Below are positions 24,351-36,653 of a stretch of 64,000 bases of DNA, one piece after another (the first letter of the stretch is position 1; every line of letters begins with the position of its first letter). Under the pieces are notes generated by a model, which saw nothing but the letters and a program-made list of their open reading frames with translations, made no database searches and had not been told where the DNA came from. Origin of the DNA: Pardosa pseudoannulata (taxonomy: Eukaryota; Arthropoda; Arachnida; Araneae; Lycosidae); the NCBI GenBank assembly GCA_032207245.1, contig CM063502.1, positions 46,618,186 through 46,682,185 of the forward strand. Direction: 5' to 3'. The translations under genes were made by a program, and so were the position numbers.

Positions 24351-27300
24351 GTCTGCTTGATAGAAAAATTTCTCCTGACGATGTAATTTTTTGGAGAAAA
24401 TTAACTTTTCTGTTACATAAAAGGCTCAATTATTTATAGCAGATAACGCTATTTCTGTATACCCATAAAAGTAAAACATGCTCCCTACTTGTTATTTGTG
24501 TTCTACAAGCAGCAGATAAGTTTAAAACAAACATTTTCTAAATTTATAAAAACATACGCAGATTAAGCTAATGTAGAGTAAATTAAGACTCATAATAATA
24601 ATACAAATTTTGAATATACAAATTTATAATAAATATACAAATTTTAAATATATAAACATGTACTGGTTTGTATGTATGTGCGCACGTGTGTTAAATGCAA
24701 AACCTATGTTAAAAAGTTTTATTGCAGGGATTAAAATGTAATACTTAACGATAGTTTCTATTTATATATTTCTCATCAATCTAGAAGCCAGCAGATCGTT
24801 CGTAGTTCCCAGTATATGTATTTTAAACAGATAAAAACTTAATTAAATTAATATTAATACACATTCTCGCTTAATTTAACATTTTAAGACATCTACTGGA
24901 CGTTCAGATGGCTATGAACTGGAAAAGATGTATCCATGATTTTGCTGCTTTCAGTAGGCTATATGTAATCTAGATTTATTCCATATCTCCATTCCCTTGA
25001 TCACATCATGAAAAAGATATTTATTTCGGAGGCATTCGATCGTGTTTTATGATTGAGAAAAGAATAACAAGTGCATTGTGATATTTTGAAAGAGTATAGG
25101 AGATGAACAATAATATTTTCAGGCAGTAGTTTCTTTTCTGGAAATCATTGTAACTTAGAGTTGTTACATTAGAATATTTCTTTCTTATTGCGCATAGACG
25201 TTTTCTAAATCTCCATAATATCATATTACAACATATAAGAGCTTTAAATACCTATTTAATCAGCAATTTAACCCTACTAAATTAAATTTCTAAATCAGAT
25301 GCAGTATTCTAGTTCCAGACTAAATTTATTAAAAAACAATTTTTTATTAAAAAGCTAGACTGCAATATTACTTTGAAATTATTCATTAAAAATGCTCCTC
25401 GTGAATAGTATATTATTAAAATGCATTCACCTTTTTTAATTTTATCTTTAGAATTTATATAGAAAAAAAACTCGATAACAGTTTTTATTTTTATTTCAAA
25501 TATAATTATCTAGCACATTTATTTCTAGTTATAAAATGATTTTAGTAACTGTTTTTGCCGTTTCACGGTAATAAATCATCTGTAACTTGAGAAAATACTT
25601 TGCAATTTCCAAAAGCATACTTTTTTTCTTTTTCGACAAACACATTAATATGCAATCTCTAGATTTTTGAAAAAAAATACATAAAAGTAATGAATTCAAA
25701 ACGTTTTAAAATTAGTAATTCTTTACAAAAATTGTCAATTTAAAAAATATTTAAAAAAATAAAATAAAGGTGTATCACAAAAAAACTGGCTTCAGTACAG
25801 TAAACTAATCCTGTTGTTTAAAAAATGGCTTTTAATAATGAAGCTTATACCTAACTCGATTTTTTCAAAACAAAAATCATTTAATATTTTTGGTCAAATT
25901 CTCTTCAGTAGAAGTTCATATGAGTGACATTTGTCTGAAAATGTAATATTTCTATTTCATTGAATTTTAAAAAATAAATCGTAATAAGAAAGGCGTTTCA
26001 ATATCTATCACCTTATAACTAATATAATCATTACCACATCAGAAAATTCAGTTGTCACTAATAAGTACCTTCTAAAGTTTTCAAAACTTTGTTTTCGAAA
26101 TTTTTAAGCACTTGAAATACTCCATATACATTTCAATCATAACATCAGAATTTTCCAACAATTTTCCTTGCATAGTATACAAGGAATGTTAATGTATTTC
26201 GAGCAACAAAATTCTACCTTTTTTGGGAATTAAAGGAATCGTTATACATACTTTAGAGATTAATAGTGGATATTTAAACTATTGTTAATTTTTCTAACTA
26301 TATTTCCAGTGAATTCTTACGCTAGTAACTAAATTTTAGTGTAAGGCCTAAAAGGTATCCGGTGAATATATGTGGGCCTTTTATACGGTAAAGGAATGTA
26401 CAAAGAACATTTTCCATCACACATCCTTTGAAAAAAATTATAGCTAATAATTTTTACAGTTATTAAGATTTTAGCTTGAAATTGTAAACACTTTCACATA
26501 ATTATGTGTATAATTTTCAAACTGGTTGGTCAAAAACACAATTAATTTTGAAAGTCTACTAGCCTCTGATACGTAAAGAGTATTAAACTGATTATAATGG
26601 TTTAACTATTAGTAAACTTTGAAATATTGCGTGTATGACTTTGTAGGTTAAACGATTTCCAGGTTCATTGTAAACGCATAACTACTTAATTACAGAAAAC
26701 GGAATTAAAACTATAGACTTTTTGGATCATTATCTGTATTACTGAATCTATAGTAGAAAAATCATTGTGAAAGACTCAATATTGGAGAATATCATATAAT
26801 AAGAAAATTTTAAGTTTGAAAAGAAAGTAAGTATTTGGCCTTAACAACTGTATGTACACATATACTGTTTATTTTAAACACTTTCTTTATTTGCATAGCA
26901 CAAAATCCTAATGATTTTCATATGAGTTATTTTGAATGAGTGTTTTGATTTTGTGGTAAAATTCACATAAAACTAAATTAAAGTTTTCATTAAAATACGT
27001 GAAATTTGAAAACCTTATGTAATATCAATAATATACTTATGACTTGATAAGACCTAAAACATATAACAGAATTTTTCATAATTTTATTTTAAAATGCTCA
27101 AAAATTTATCTTTTTAAAATCCTTAATTTCGATTATTTGTATTCTTTTATTAAACTTATTTGAAATAAATTAATAAGTCTTCAAAATTATGCAGAAATGA
27201 ATAAGAGATGACTAAATTTTCTTTATTTTCTGCCTCAGTACAAATGAACCATTTTAATATTTTCACTACTATGACATCTATTAAATTTGGCTCAGCCAAT

Positions 27301-27785
27301 TTTACACAATTCTGCTGTTTATACTAGTAGTTCCTAAGAAAATATTAAATTTGAACATGTTCTATCATTCAATAAAGAAAAATGTAAATTTCATAGAGTG
27401 AAAAAAAAGTGAACAAGCACGAATGAATATACTAGTATTTTAGGAATCCATTTGCAATGATTAAATTTTCTATTTAAAAGTGGCTGTCAAAACGAATTTA
27501 CATATCTAACTGAAAAAAAAAACTAATGTTTTCGTTTTTTTTAAACTTTTATTTATAAACTTTCGAAAGGAAATAGTTTTGAATTGAAATCAGTAAGATA
27601 AGTAAGATATGCCGCAAACTTTAGATCATCGCCTTAAAGGAAATATTAAAATCTTCCATTAAATTAATGAAATAAAGAAAAAGCTACGGAAGACGCTTGT
27701 GTTTTTATTAAAATTATTATACAATATCAGAAATTTTACTAAGTAAGCCATCTTGTGACATCTACATCTATTGCCAAACCTCCTC
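24351..27785. other. AT-rich stretch, nothing recognised
   Basis: No open frame with domain signal on either strand, no RNA gene, and no TM1-TM2 exon. The minus open frame 25021-25224 has no identifiable similarity. Confidence 0.45.
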
Positions 27786-27789
27786 TCTC

Positions 27790-28042
<253 letters not shown>

Positions 28043-28467
28043 TAAAGCTGGACCGTTTGTCAGTATATTGTCAAATATTGATATACCTTAAGTATCGCGA
28101 TAACAATATTAAAATTCTGCTCTGCTGATATGTGCCCTGACATTGTTTTTCCCTCTCGCCCGACAAGGTTGATCGCCGAAAAACATCCTAAATATTCAGC
28201 ATAAAATAATATTTTTTCAAGTTACTGCATTCCTTTACGTCCGCTTTGAATATTAAACCACGTACTTGATACAAACACATGCCAGAAAATTTCCTCTTGC
28301 AGATTATAATATCTCTGTCTAGGTCTTCAGTAGTTTTTTTTATTCACTTTTATATAGTGATATCTGTACACTTCTACATTAATGTATTATCGTGATATAT
28401 CAATGAAAACAATATTAATCTGGGGATATATCGTGATATTAAATTTCTGATATCACTCAGCCCTATT
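28043..28467. mobile_element. Possible hAT-type MITE
   Basis: The right end, reverse-complemented, reads TAGGGCTGAGTGATATC, then AATTTAATATCACGATATAT. The left end reads AAAGCTGGACCGTTTGTCAG, then ATATTGATATACC and TATCGCGATAACAATATT. TAGGGCTGGGCGATATCG-like ends are familiar from non-autonomous hAT-type elements, as I remember them. The ends match only partly, there is no coding content, and the class is inferred. Confidence 0.4.
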
Positions 28468-28607
28468 ATATATAAAAGATAATCATTTAAAAAATGAAAG
28501 ATTCTATATGAAAGCCTATAGCTTTAATTTTAGAGTTTAGAAATCTAAAAAGAACAGTAAAAATTTATTAATAAAATCTCAGCCGATTTGCATTCTTTGA
28601 AACTTAC

Positions 28608-28703
28608 GTCATTTCCCAATAGTAGACAGTCGCCGTGCCAGTGCATATAGCAGAGTTATTATATTTCACCATACACCTGCCACTTGAACATATTTTGTCC
28701 ATT
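28608..28703 (-). CDS. Candidate small internal exon, cysteine-containing (unproven)
   Basis: On the minus strand a 96-base open stretch is bounded by TTATAG (acceptor at 28704-28705) and a consensus donor GTAAGT (28602-28607). Read in phase 2 it gives 31 whole codons with three Cys, including the motif CSSGRCMVKYNN. It is GC-richer than its surroundings. There is no recognised family and no linked exon was found, so it could be chance; both splice sites being good is the only real support. Confidence 0.2.
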
Positions 28704-29168
28704 CTATAACAGCAGGCGAAAAAGCATAAAAAAATATCTGTCAAGACAGTCGAAGCTGTAAGTATCAGAAAGTTTTATAACAAAAGAAACTGTAGAACAT
28801 TGCATACCAATGCTATTAGAGAAAACATCAGAATGCAGATGTTCCTTATCAGTTTAATTTTTTATTATTTCTATAAACTGACTAAAGAAAGATATCTCAT
28901 ACTTATTCAAAATTGATCTTTTGAGCACCTATAGTAACTCATCTGTATGCATGCACAGTATTTGTGTATCTTCGCATTAGTCTCACCTGCATTAGGAAAA
29001 TTATGTGACTAAATCACGTAATGAGAATGTGTAACGAAATTTTTACCATTATCTTTTTACTATTACTTTAATTTAAAATGACATAGTCGATTATAAAATC
29101 ACCTTTTATATACAGATTATAGAAAGATCTGAGAGAGCAGGAGATTACCTACTACCGAGGAGTACAGC

Positions 29169-29525
<357 letters not shown>

Positions 29526-29916
29526 GTGCATGTCACCATGAAGTAGAATGCAAGATATTTAAATAAAATATTACGGAAAGCTGAAACTGCAAACATCTCT
29601 TTTATTTTTCTGAACTAGATGAATGCGCTTTTCAAAATAGAAGGCATTCTGTCCTAGTCTTGTACATGACTTAAATCTCCTGAAATATTAAAAGAGAAGG
29701 AACTTTTTTTTTGGCCGTCGTTGTTCTCGTGAAGAAAACGGTTGATCATTTCTTGACATATTTTCTTGGCAGGTCATTTTTGTCTCATGAAGCATGTAAT
29801 TGGAGGAGTTAAACATTTTTATTAAAATCTTTTATACGCATCAAAAAGAGCTGTAGTAAAAATACATGGAATTCTGTCCCGTATGGATCTTTTTAGAAGA
29901 TAAGCAGTTACTGAGT

Positions 29917-30584
29917 CAGAAAGAGTTTTTGTATTATGCTGTTTAGAAGTCTTATCAAAATGAGCAAAATGTATCTTCTAAAGTATAAACATTAAAACAG
30001 TAAGTATTGTGAAGTTAAAGAGAAATTTTTCTTTGAAAGATGTTTTATTGATGTAATTTTCGTTTGAAGTGAGAACATCTTTAAAGTTGGATCCACATCC
30101 TATCAAAATTCATGCTGTACAATTTAAGACTCTTTAAAAACGTTAAAGTATGTATGCCGCTCTTTCATATAAATCTGGACCAAAATTAAGCATATTGTTC
30201 AATTTTAAAGGCATGCTTGTAACAAACCCACAAACTGTTTTTACTTTAATCAGAAAGAGTTTTTGTATTATACTGTTTAGTCTTATCGAAAGGGGAGAAA
30301 TGTATCTGCTAAAAAAATAAACATAAAAAAGTAAGTATTAGGAAGATAAAGAGAAATTTTAGCCAGACAATTTTTTCTGGTGTAATTTTCGTGTGAAGGA
30401 AAGACCACTTTGAAGGGATCTCGAATCTATCAAAATTCCTACTATACAATTTAAAACATTAAAATATTTATACTAGTCTTTTATATCAATCTTGACCAAA
30501 CGAAGTATATTGTTCAATTTTAAAAGCATGATTATAACAAGCCCACAAACTATTTTTTACGTAATTTAGCCACAATACTATTAA
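29917..30584. repeat. 334-bp tandem duplication
   Basis: CAGAAAGAGTTTTTGTATTA occurs at 29917 and 30251. Both units share 'AGTAAGTATT', 'AAAGAGAAATTTT', 'TGTAATTTTCGTTTGAAG'-type, 'TATCAAAATTC', 'ATATTGTTCAATTTTAAA' and 'CCCACAAACT'. Unit 2 has several gaps and substitutions. Non-coding. Confidence 0.9.
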
Positions 30585-31105
30585 ATATTAACCTTTAACT
30601 ACTTTCTCTTAGTATTTAATCATAAGTGCTCCCGAAAAAAGCAAACAAATATAAGTTAGATAAAAATTAATATTTATAATATAAGTATTAATAATTAAAC
30701 CGTTTCATAAAAAGTGGATCAAAATTCTTCAAATAAAAGCAAAATACAAGATATGCATATTAATGAAAAATTTCAGCTATTGACTACATTAAATTTCCTT
30801 TTTGATGTCCCTCACACTGTTGTACTCCCGATAAGTAATTACTATAATTACACGTTCTTTGCATACATGACATAACTGTTGTCACCTTATTTCATTCTGC
30901 ATCATAAAAACACCTTTCCCGTGCTTTTGTTGGTTCATCATCCAGCCGCCACTCTTCTTGAACTTTTATATTTGTTTAGAAAAATCCAAATATAGGGAGT
31001 CAATTATCTTTATTTCTGCTCTTTCTGCATGATGTAGCCTTATCAGTGATGCAGATAATTTTTTTTTTTTAATTTTTATCCGAAGTCACCTTTAGATGTT
31101 GTTTT
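30585..31105. other. Intergenic or intronic, nothing recognised
   Basis: AT-rich, with a slightly GC-richer patch at 30890-30960 that has no recognisable coding frame. Confidence 0.45.
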
Positions 31106-31109
31106 TGTT

Positions 31110-31618
31110 ACTCATACGCCTAGTATAGGGAAACCTACACCAGGTCCAATAGACCTTATTTCAATATGCGAATGGTCCAGGGCTAAAGGTAATAAGCAGT
31201 TCCACTTGAGCGAAGAGCCACGAGGGCTAAAGACTGACTAAACCACAAGAATGGGTACTCCTTACGTTTGATGAGCACTGCTAGGGTGAAAAAAGGACTT
31301 TACTCGTGGGTTTCCGTAATTTAGAAGCTGACACAAATCCGACCCACCCCTTTAGGCTTGGCCTGCCACCTCCAGAAGGTACCTTGGGAACTTGAGGGAA
31401 CCTTTTCCCAACGAGCCTGTTTTATGTGCTCCAATGTCATTAATGAACATGGTGGATCTTTGGACGGCTCGACACCAGATCCCGTAACCCTCCGATTCCA
31501 ATATCTTTACCTTTGCCGACTGAGCTACCACTGCTCAATTAAATTGGCTTATTGGAAGATCGAACTCACGACATTAGCGTTATTAACATGACACTCTAAC
31601 CAACTGAGCTGAAGAGCC
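31110..31618 (-). mobile_element. Long SINE, family A, with two tRNA-like heads (copy 2)
   Basis: On the minus strand the 5' end (31618-31545) is a recognisable tRNA-Ile relative: A-box CAGCTCAGTTGGTTAGAG, anticodon loop TTAATAA (AAT), B-box GAGTTCGATC, and acceptor ends GGCT/AGCC. About 15 bases on, a second A-box GTAGCTCAGTCGGC starts another tRNA-like unit ending in GGTGTCGAGCC. The family A body follows: CCAAAGATCCACCATGTTC, CTCAAGTTCCCAAGGTACC, GTCAGTCTTTAGCCCTCGTG, and TTTCCCTATACTAGG at the 3' end. This is the most complete copy. The plus-strand open frame 31358-31591 is antisense to it and is not a gene. Confidence 0.85.
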
Positions 31619-32274
31619 ACACATTAAACGATATTACTCTTCCAACGATTTTTTCGTTCTCACGTTCGTGAAATATAGTCTGAACCATAGGTTGAATTTC
31701 AACTTTGGTAAGACTACTTGGGTTTTCCACGAATACATAATTCTTAAAAATATTATCTTATTTTAAGATCCATGTAAAAGTCAAATTAGATTATGTTTAT
31801 AGTAGATAGTGTATTTTATACACCAGTGGCAGTAAATAAGGTTAAATACCCTCACTTTACTCCAGATATAAAAGAATAAAAAGATATTCTCTCTGCTTAT
31901 TATTTCCTGTATCACCACTTAATTAAACTCGTGTTTCAATACAAATCTTTTATCCCCTACATTTTTTAAGAATTTCTTGCATCTATAAACAATTAAATGT
32001 ACCTGATTAAAGGGACAGACTCAGACAGCTCCGCTAAATGAGTTTACCTTTCCTTTGACTACAATTCTTCTCATTCTTGTGATATAATTTTCTATTCGAT
32101 ATCTGAAAATGTGTATTCTTCTAGAATTAAAAATAGTCAGAAAGCTAAATTTCTATTACAAAAATTAAAATAAACAACCTACAACAACAGTTTAAATAAT
32201 TATGTTTTTTTAAAAACAAAGCTTAGTTATTTTAGATTATATCATCGAGTCATTCACCATCAAATGCTGGATGA

Positions 32275-32445
32275 ACGATGGCCAGTTGGTTAGGGGGCTA
32301 TCATTCGGTACCGGCGTTTGTGGATTCGAATCCGACTGGGGCATAGGTGTTCGGAATCGGCTTTAAGTACTAGGTACTGGACTCATTAATCCTTGTGTTA
32401 CTAATAAGTGTACCGTTGCCCTCCAAACCTATCAAATACTAAAAG
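32275..32445 (+). mobile_element. tRNA-derived SINE, family B (copy 3)
   Basis: Head with A-box TGGCCAGTTGGTTAGGGGG, then ATTCGGTACCGGCG and a perfect B-box GGATTCGAATCC. Middle TTCGGAATCGGCTTTAAGTA and tail GTGTACCGTTGCCCTCCAAA. The best-preserved head of this family in the window, 280 bases upstream of the receptor TM3-TM4 exon. Confidence 0.8.
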
Positions 32446-32727
32446 TGTCTGAGTAGATAATTTTTTCCTCTCATGCATCTGTTATTAAGCTGTTAAAATG
32501 TCACTCTTGTACAATATAAATTTTTAAGGCTCACTTTTCTATCCGGTTAGAGGTTCAAAACAGGCTAAACAACTCTCGTTTCAAAGAGTACTATCCAGTT
32601 TATTACAATTCAACACAAAGACACGCTGCTTTTATATTCGTTTATATTATAATCTCTGAAACTTTTTTTTGTCTTAATGCAGTAGCTTATTTTCTCTGTT
32701 TGTGCAGTCTCCTCTTTTATTTTCCAG

Positions 32728-32928
32728 TCGTCACTGTATCTGTGAATGCCTGGACATTAGTTGCCATCTCCCTCGAAAGATTCTACGCAGTGTGCCAGCC
32801 TTTGCGATCCCGACGCTGGCAGACCTCTAATCACGCCTGCCGGGTGGTATGTTGCACATGGATATCGTCATGTTTACTCATGGTACCTATCGCATGTGTA
32901 TCGAAGTTAGCACCCACACAGCATCCAG
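32728..32928 (+). CDS. CCK/sulfakinin-like receptor, TM3-TM4 exon
   Basis: Internal exon of a class A neuropeptide GPCR at the plasma membrane. It follows a pyrimidine-rich acceptor (TTTTATTTTCCAG) and ends at CCAG|GTAAAT. The two leading bases finish a split codon and one trailing base opens the next, so both introns are phase 1. The 66 codons give the end of TM3 (VTVSVNAWTLVAISLERF), ICL2 (AVCQPLRSRRWQT) and TM4 with its Trp (CTWISSCLLMVPIACV). The RSR.WQT block in ICL2 is typical of CCK and insect sulfakinin receptors. The DRY/ERY box reads ERF here. Upstream exons with the N-terminus, TM1, TM2 and the ECL1 cysteine were not found. Reading through into the intron (to 33191) gives an artefactual longer frame. 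Family assignment is strong; sulfakinin as ligand is inferred. Confidence 0.93.
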
Positions 32929-34750
32929 GTAAATATTTTACAATAACAATTTATAAAAATATTAAAGATTTATGTTGCATACTGTTTAATTTACGGTGCT
33001 CGCACATCACGGTCTCCAGTCAGTGTATGAGAGTCTATTGTCTCTCTGCTTATAGCGCCTCTTCAGGCTGTTACAGTCAATGTACGTTCTCTGCCAGTGG
33101 TCCCAGAAGGCCATGGAGTATGCTCGCGCGTTGCCGCAAATTCATAGTTTGTGAATTTCTAATAAAAATTAAAAATCTTAAACAATCTTAAAAATTCTTA
33201 AACAGCAGTAATTTCCGAGTGTAAATATGTTAAAAAAATTAATTCGCTTATTTTCTAAAGAGTTTTTGCTTTAATTTATCGAACTTAGTTCATATTCCTT
33301 ATTTAAATTATAAAAACTGCTATGAAAAAATAAATCCTCTTAGATGAATTTTTAATTTTTATCTCCAACTGGGAAGTTAAAATCTGGATACAGACTAGAA
33401 AATCAACTTTTTAGAAATCCCAAATTTTGACTGTTCTAAAAAACCAATACAAAAAACATAAAATAAAAAATATTAGCTGATGTCAAATAAATGCATTATA
33501 TTGTAAGTAAAAAAGCTTCTAGATAAAAAAAAAATGAAAACATTTTTTGAGAGAAAATAACAGGCAATGTAAGTATGTAAGTATATATAATGAATATCTG
33601 ATCTTATTTATTGGAATTTTGTCGTTTAATTAGTCTCAGTATACAATGTGTTAGAGATTGTCGTATTGGTCTCACTTTATAACCGCACATCCCTCTTAAT
33701 TTTTGCAAACCATGGCAACTATATTGCAATGTAATGGCAATCAAAAACATACTTGACTTTTCGCTCAGTGATTGCTACTTCATTCTATTTTATGTTCTTT
33801 AGTGATGGCTGAGTGAAAAAAGAAGAAAATAATATTCACGTTAGATTAAGCTTAAATATCCAGTTATGTAATCTAGTTTTAGGTAGAAGACAAGGGATAT
33901 GAGGACTTTATATTTTGGCTTTGTTAGTATAACTATACAGCGTCCCTATGTTTCATACACCTAATGTTTTTCATTAAAATATTTATAGTTTAAAAAAAGA
34001 AAAAGTTTTAAAATGTTTAAAATTTTAAAGTATACTTTATTTTTAAAATTCGATGGTCACTGTTTCTGCTTCATTCCTGGACACAGAGCACACCACTCTG
34101 CTAACCTTGGTGTTAATCCCCTGTATCGAAATCAAGACAATTTAATGTAATTAATCAGTGGATGATGAGGCATGGTTCACTAGTTAAAGTTGTTCACGTA
34201 GTAAAATAATGTTATTTAGATGCAAACGGATGTTTTGCTAAAATATACCGAAGATGAAAATGAAAACTCAATAACTTCTATTTAAATTCCCAGCTCAGAT
34301 ATATCGTCTTCGGGTGTTTAAGAATGAGAATATTAAGTATGCTACATTAGCTAATATTGAAAATTATGATCCTATCAGCTTTAATTAAAAGTAGATAGAA
34401 TGTAACAGATAACTTCTTGGATTTCGTTTAGTCTTTTACTGAATAACTGCCAAAGCCAAGTACCTTAATAACATTCATTTATATTTTAGACTCCAATTGC
34501 TTGGATCGTGGATACATTTCAATACGTTTTAACACAATACTAGAAACTCATTTAGTTAAAGATATATTGGAGTTCTTCTTTTAGGGCTAAATATCATCCC
34601 CTAAGTAGTTCGATTAGGTAAACAGGCCGAAATTTTCGAATAATCCCTAAATAAGCTTCAATTTTTTTTTTTTAATAATAATATGTGTTGTTTATATGAT
34701 GTGATTTTTAAAGCCCACTGGACGAATGTACGCAGCTTTTCAATATCAGA
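32929..34750. other. Start of receptor intron, nothing else recognised
   Basis: The 13.9-kb intron between the TM3-TM4 and TM5 exons runs to 46823. This first part is AT-rich with no recognisable element. 33000-33130 is GC-richer than its surroundings but contains no identified domain. Confidence 0.55.
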
Positions 34751-36653
34751 TTAACCCATTAACGCCCAAATTATTTTTTTTTCGACATAATGACGTATAA
34801 TTCATAAATTGGGTGTCTTTTACTATCAACATGAATATTATTATCGAATTTTATCGATACGTACCATAGTTATTAAAAAATATGCTGATCTAAAAATAGA
34901 TCACTGGGCGTTCGGAGGATATATTTTAGCAAATACACAACAATCATTAGTACTTCAATAACGTGGTAAAATCGAACCAAATAGATAAAAACTAATGTAT
35001 TTTCTTTTAAAAAACGTTTATTTATGAAGAATTTCACAATATTACAGAATGTACTTAGTAAAGTTTAATTATTTTAAAATAATAAAATTTCAATGTTTCT
35101 ACAGTTTAGTGTGGAATTTGAAGAAACACTTCTTGCATAAAGTTTCATCGAACTTCACACAATATATTAGGGGACTTCCTTGGCACCCTACAAGTCGACA
35201 GCGTCTTTTGCCCTTTCTTTGTTCCATATTGTGACCCCTTTTATAAAAGCGAACATCATGACTGAGATTAGCTTTTGAGGATGAAGGAAAACTGTAAGGT
35301 CGACCTTTCAAAACTTTTTATCCGATTCCCAATTTTAGATATTTTACAGCAACAGCTCTTCGAAAATCCTACATGGGCATAGAATCACCTTTATGAATAT
35401 TTCTGTGCAGAATACTTGCATTAACTACAGCCATTTCAATTATTCGAGTGAATAGACACCAGTACCATATTTTACCTCTTATTCTCTCCAAAAGGAGTTT
35501 TATCTTGATTTGTCATTCTTACGTTCATCTGCTTTTGAAATGTCTTAGAAATGAATATATGACTTTATTTTTAGGTAAGCATTTTTATTAAAAGAGTCCT
35601 GTACAAGACCTATCACTAAATCTTCTACATCACTCCAATAATATCTTTCACTTGAAAGAGTAAGATAGCCAAAATATATCAAAAAACCCTGTAAATATGT
35701 TTATATCTTCTTTAGTGATAATTAAATCATGGTCGTTTTTGACCTTTTTAGCATAGAAAATAGTCTCATCCACAATTACGTTATATACTTCATCAGAAAA
35801 GCGTTTTTTCAAAGTAATGATGCAAGATGCATTTGCAAGATCATTTTCCATTGCCAAAATATTATTCTTATACGTTTCCCCTAATTCCGACCATTTGGTA
35901 TAATTCGGGTTTTTTTTTTTCAAACAATTTTTGGCTTTTCTGTTTTTAATATTTTAGGCTTCCTCTCAAACGTTGAAGGTAAATCTATTTAATCTCACTC
36001 ATATTTTGATATTACTTCTATTTTACCAACAATATCATTTACAAATGGAGCATGTAACTTATCATCTATTTTCTCTTCAACTGTCAGTTCATCTACATCA
36101 GTGGATATGGCAACAATATCCCCTTTAATTTGTTCAGAAAACAGATAATCAACTGTATCCTGAAAGCTATTAAATACTTTTCAACTCATATTTTCATCTA
36201 AAGGTGAAAAAACGTAATATTACCAGGGTCAGGAAAAAAAACGCCCTAACGCCCAGTGATCTATTTCTAGATCAGCAGTATTTTGACACTAATTTTTACT
36301 ATTTATATTTGTTTTAAGATAACATCGGTTTATATTCTGATAGCTACATCTATGAAGATATTAAATCGCCAAAAAAAATTTAACTTTCGCTTATTACTTA
36401 GCTGTTTTCAGTGTTTATGCTAAGAAACGTAGAAAAACGGTGGAACGAAAGGGCGATACAAACTTTCTCTTATCGCTTTAGATCAATGATATAAACAAAA
36501 CAAGAAAACCACTTGTTGGTAAACAGGTGCATGCCTTGTCTTGCCCCCTGTGCAGTATAGAATGTGTGGGGTGGGTTTAAGGTCATCTAAAAGCGAGTTT
36601 ACCAAGCTATGTTTAGCGATCTAAAAATAGATCACTGGGAGCTAATGGGTTAA
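34751..36653 (-). mobile_element. piggyBac-family element with TTAA ends, core deleted
   Basis: Flanked by TTAA at 34751-34754 and 36650-36653. The termini match: left CCCATTAACGCCCA, right (reverse complement) CCCATTAGCTCCCA. Next to both ends lies a palindrome GATCTAAAAATAGATC (34887-34902 and 36618-36633), and a third inverted copy with its own CCCTAACGCCCAG edge is at 36244-36273, as expected for piggyBac subterminal repeats. Transposase fragments lie on the minus strand at 35099-35923. Total 1.9 kb against an autonomous element of about 2.3-2.5 kb or more. Confidence 0.88.
35099..35923 (-). pseudogene. piggyBac transposase remnant
   Basis: Cut-and-paste DDE transposase relic. The N-terminal part (minus strand, 35923-35648) contains NPNYTKWSELGE and VIVDETIFYAKK...LIITKEDINIFTGF, matching the start of the piggyBac catalytic region. 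After a frameshift it continues as a GYLTLSSERYYWSD-like block and KIKSYIHF. Then most of the catalytic core is missing: the sequence jumps to a C-terminal block near 35460-35330 and to the zinc-binding tail at 35311-35099 (RRCRLVGCQGSPLIYC, LCKKCFFKFHTK). Several stops and frameshifts are present and the DDD core is absent, so it is not functional. Confidence 0.87.

Noticed and set aside
31358..31591. 77-codon plus-strand frame as a gene
   Set aside because: Lies entirely antisense to a family A SINE.
31545..31618. Functional tRNA-Ile gene on the minus strand
   Set aside because: Acceptor and anticodon stems carry mismatches and the sequence is fused to a SINE body, so it is a tRNA-derived SINE head.
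32929..33191. Receptor frame continuing past 32928
   Set aside because: A good donor (CCAG|GTAAAT) and an exact phase match to the exon at 46824 show this is intron read-through.
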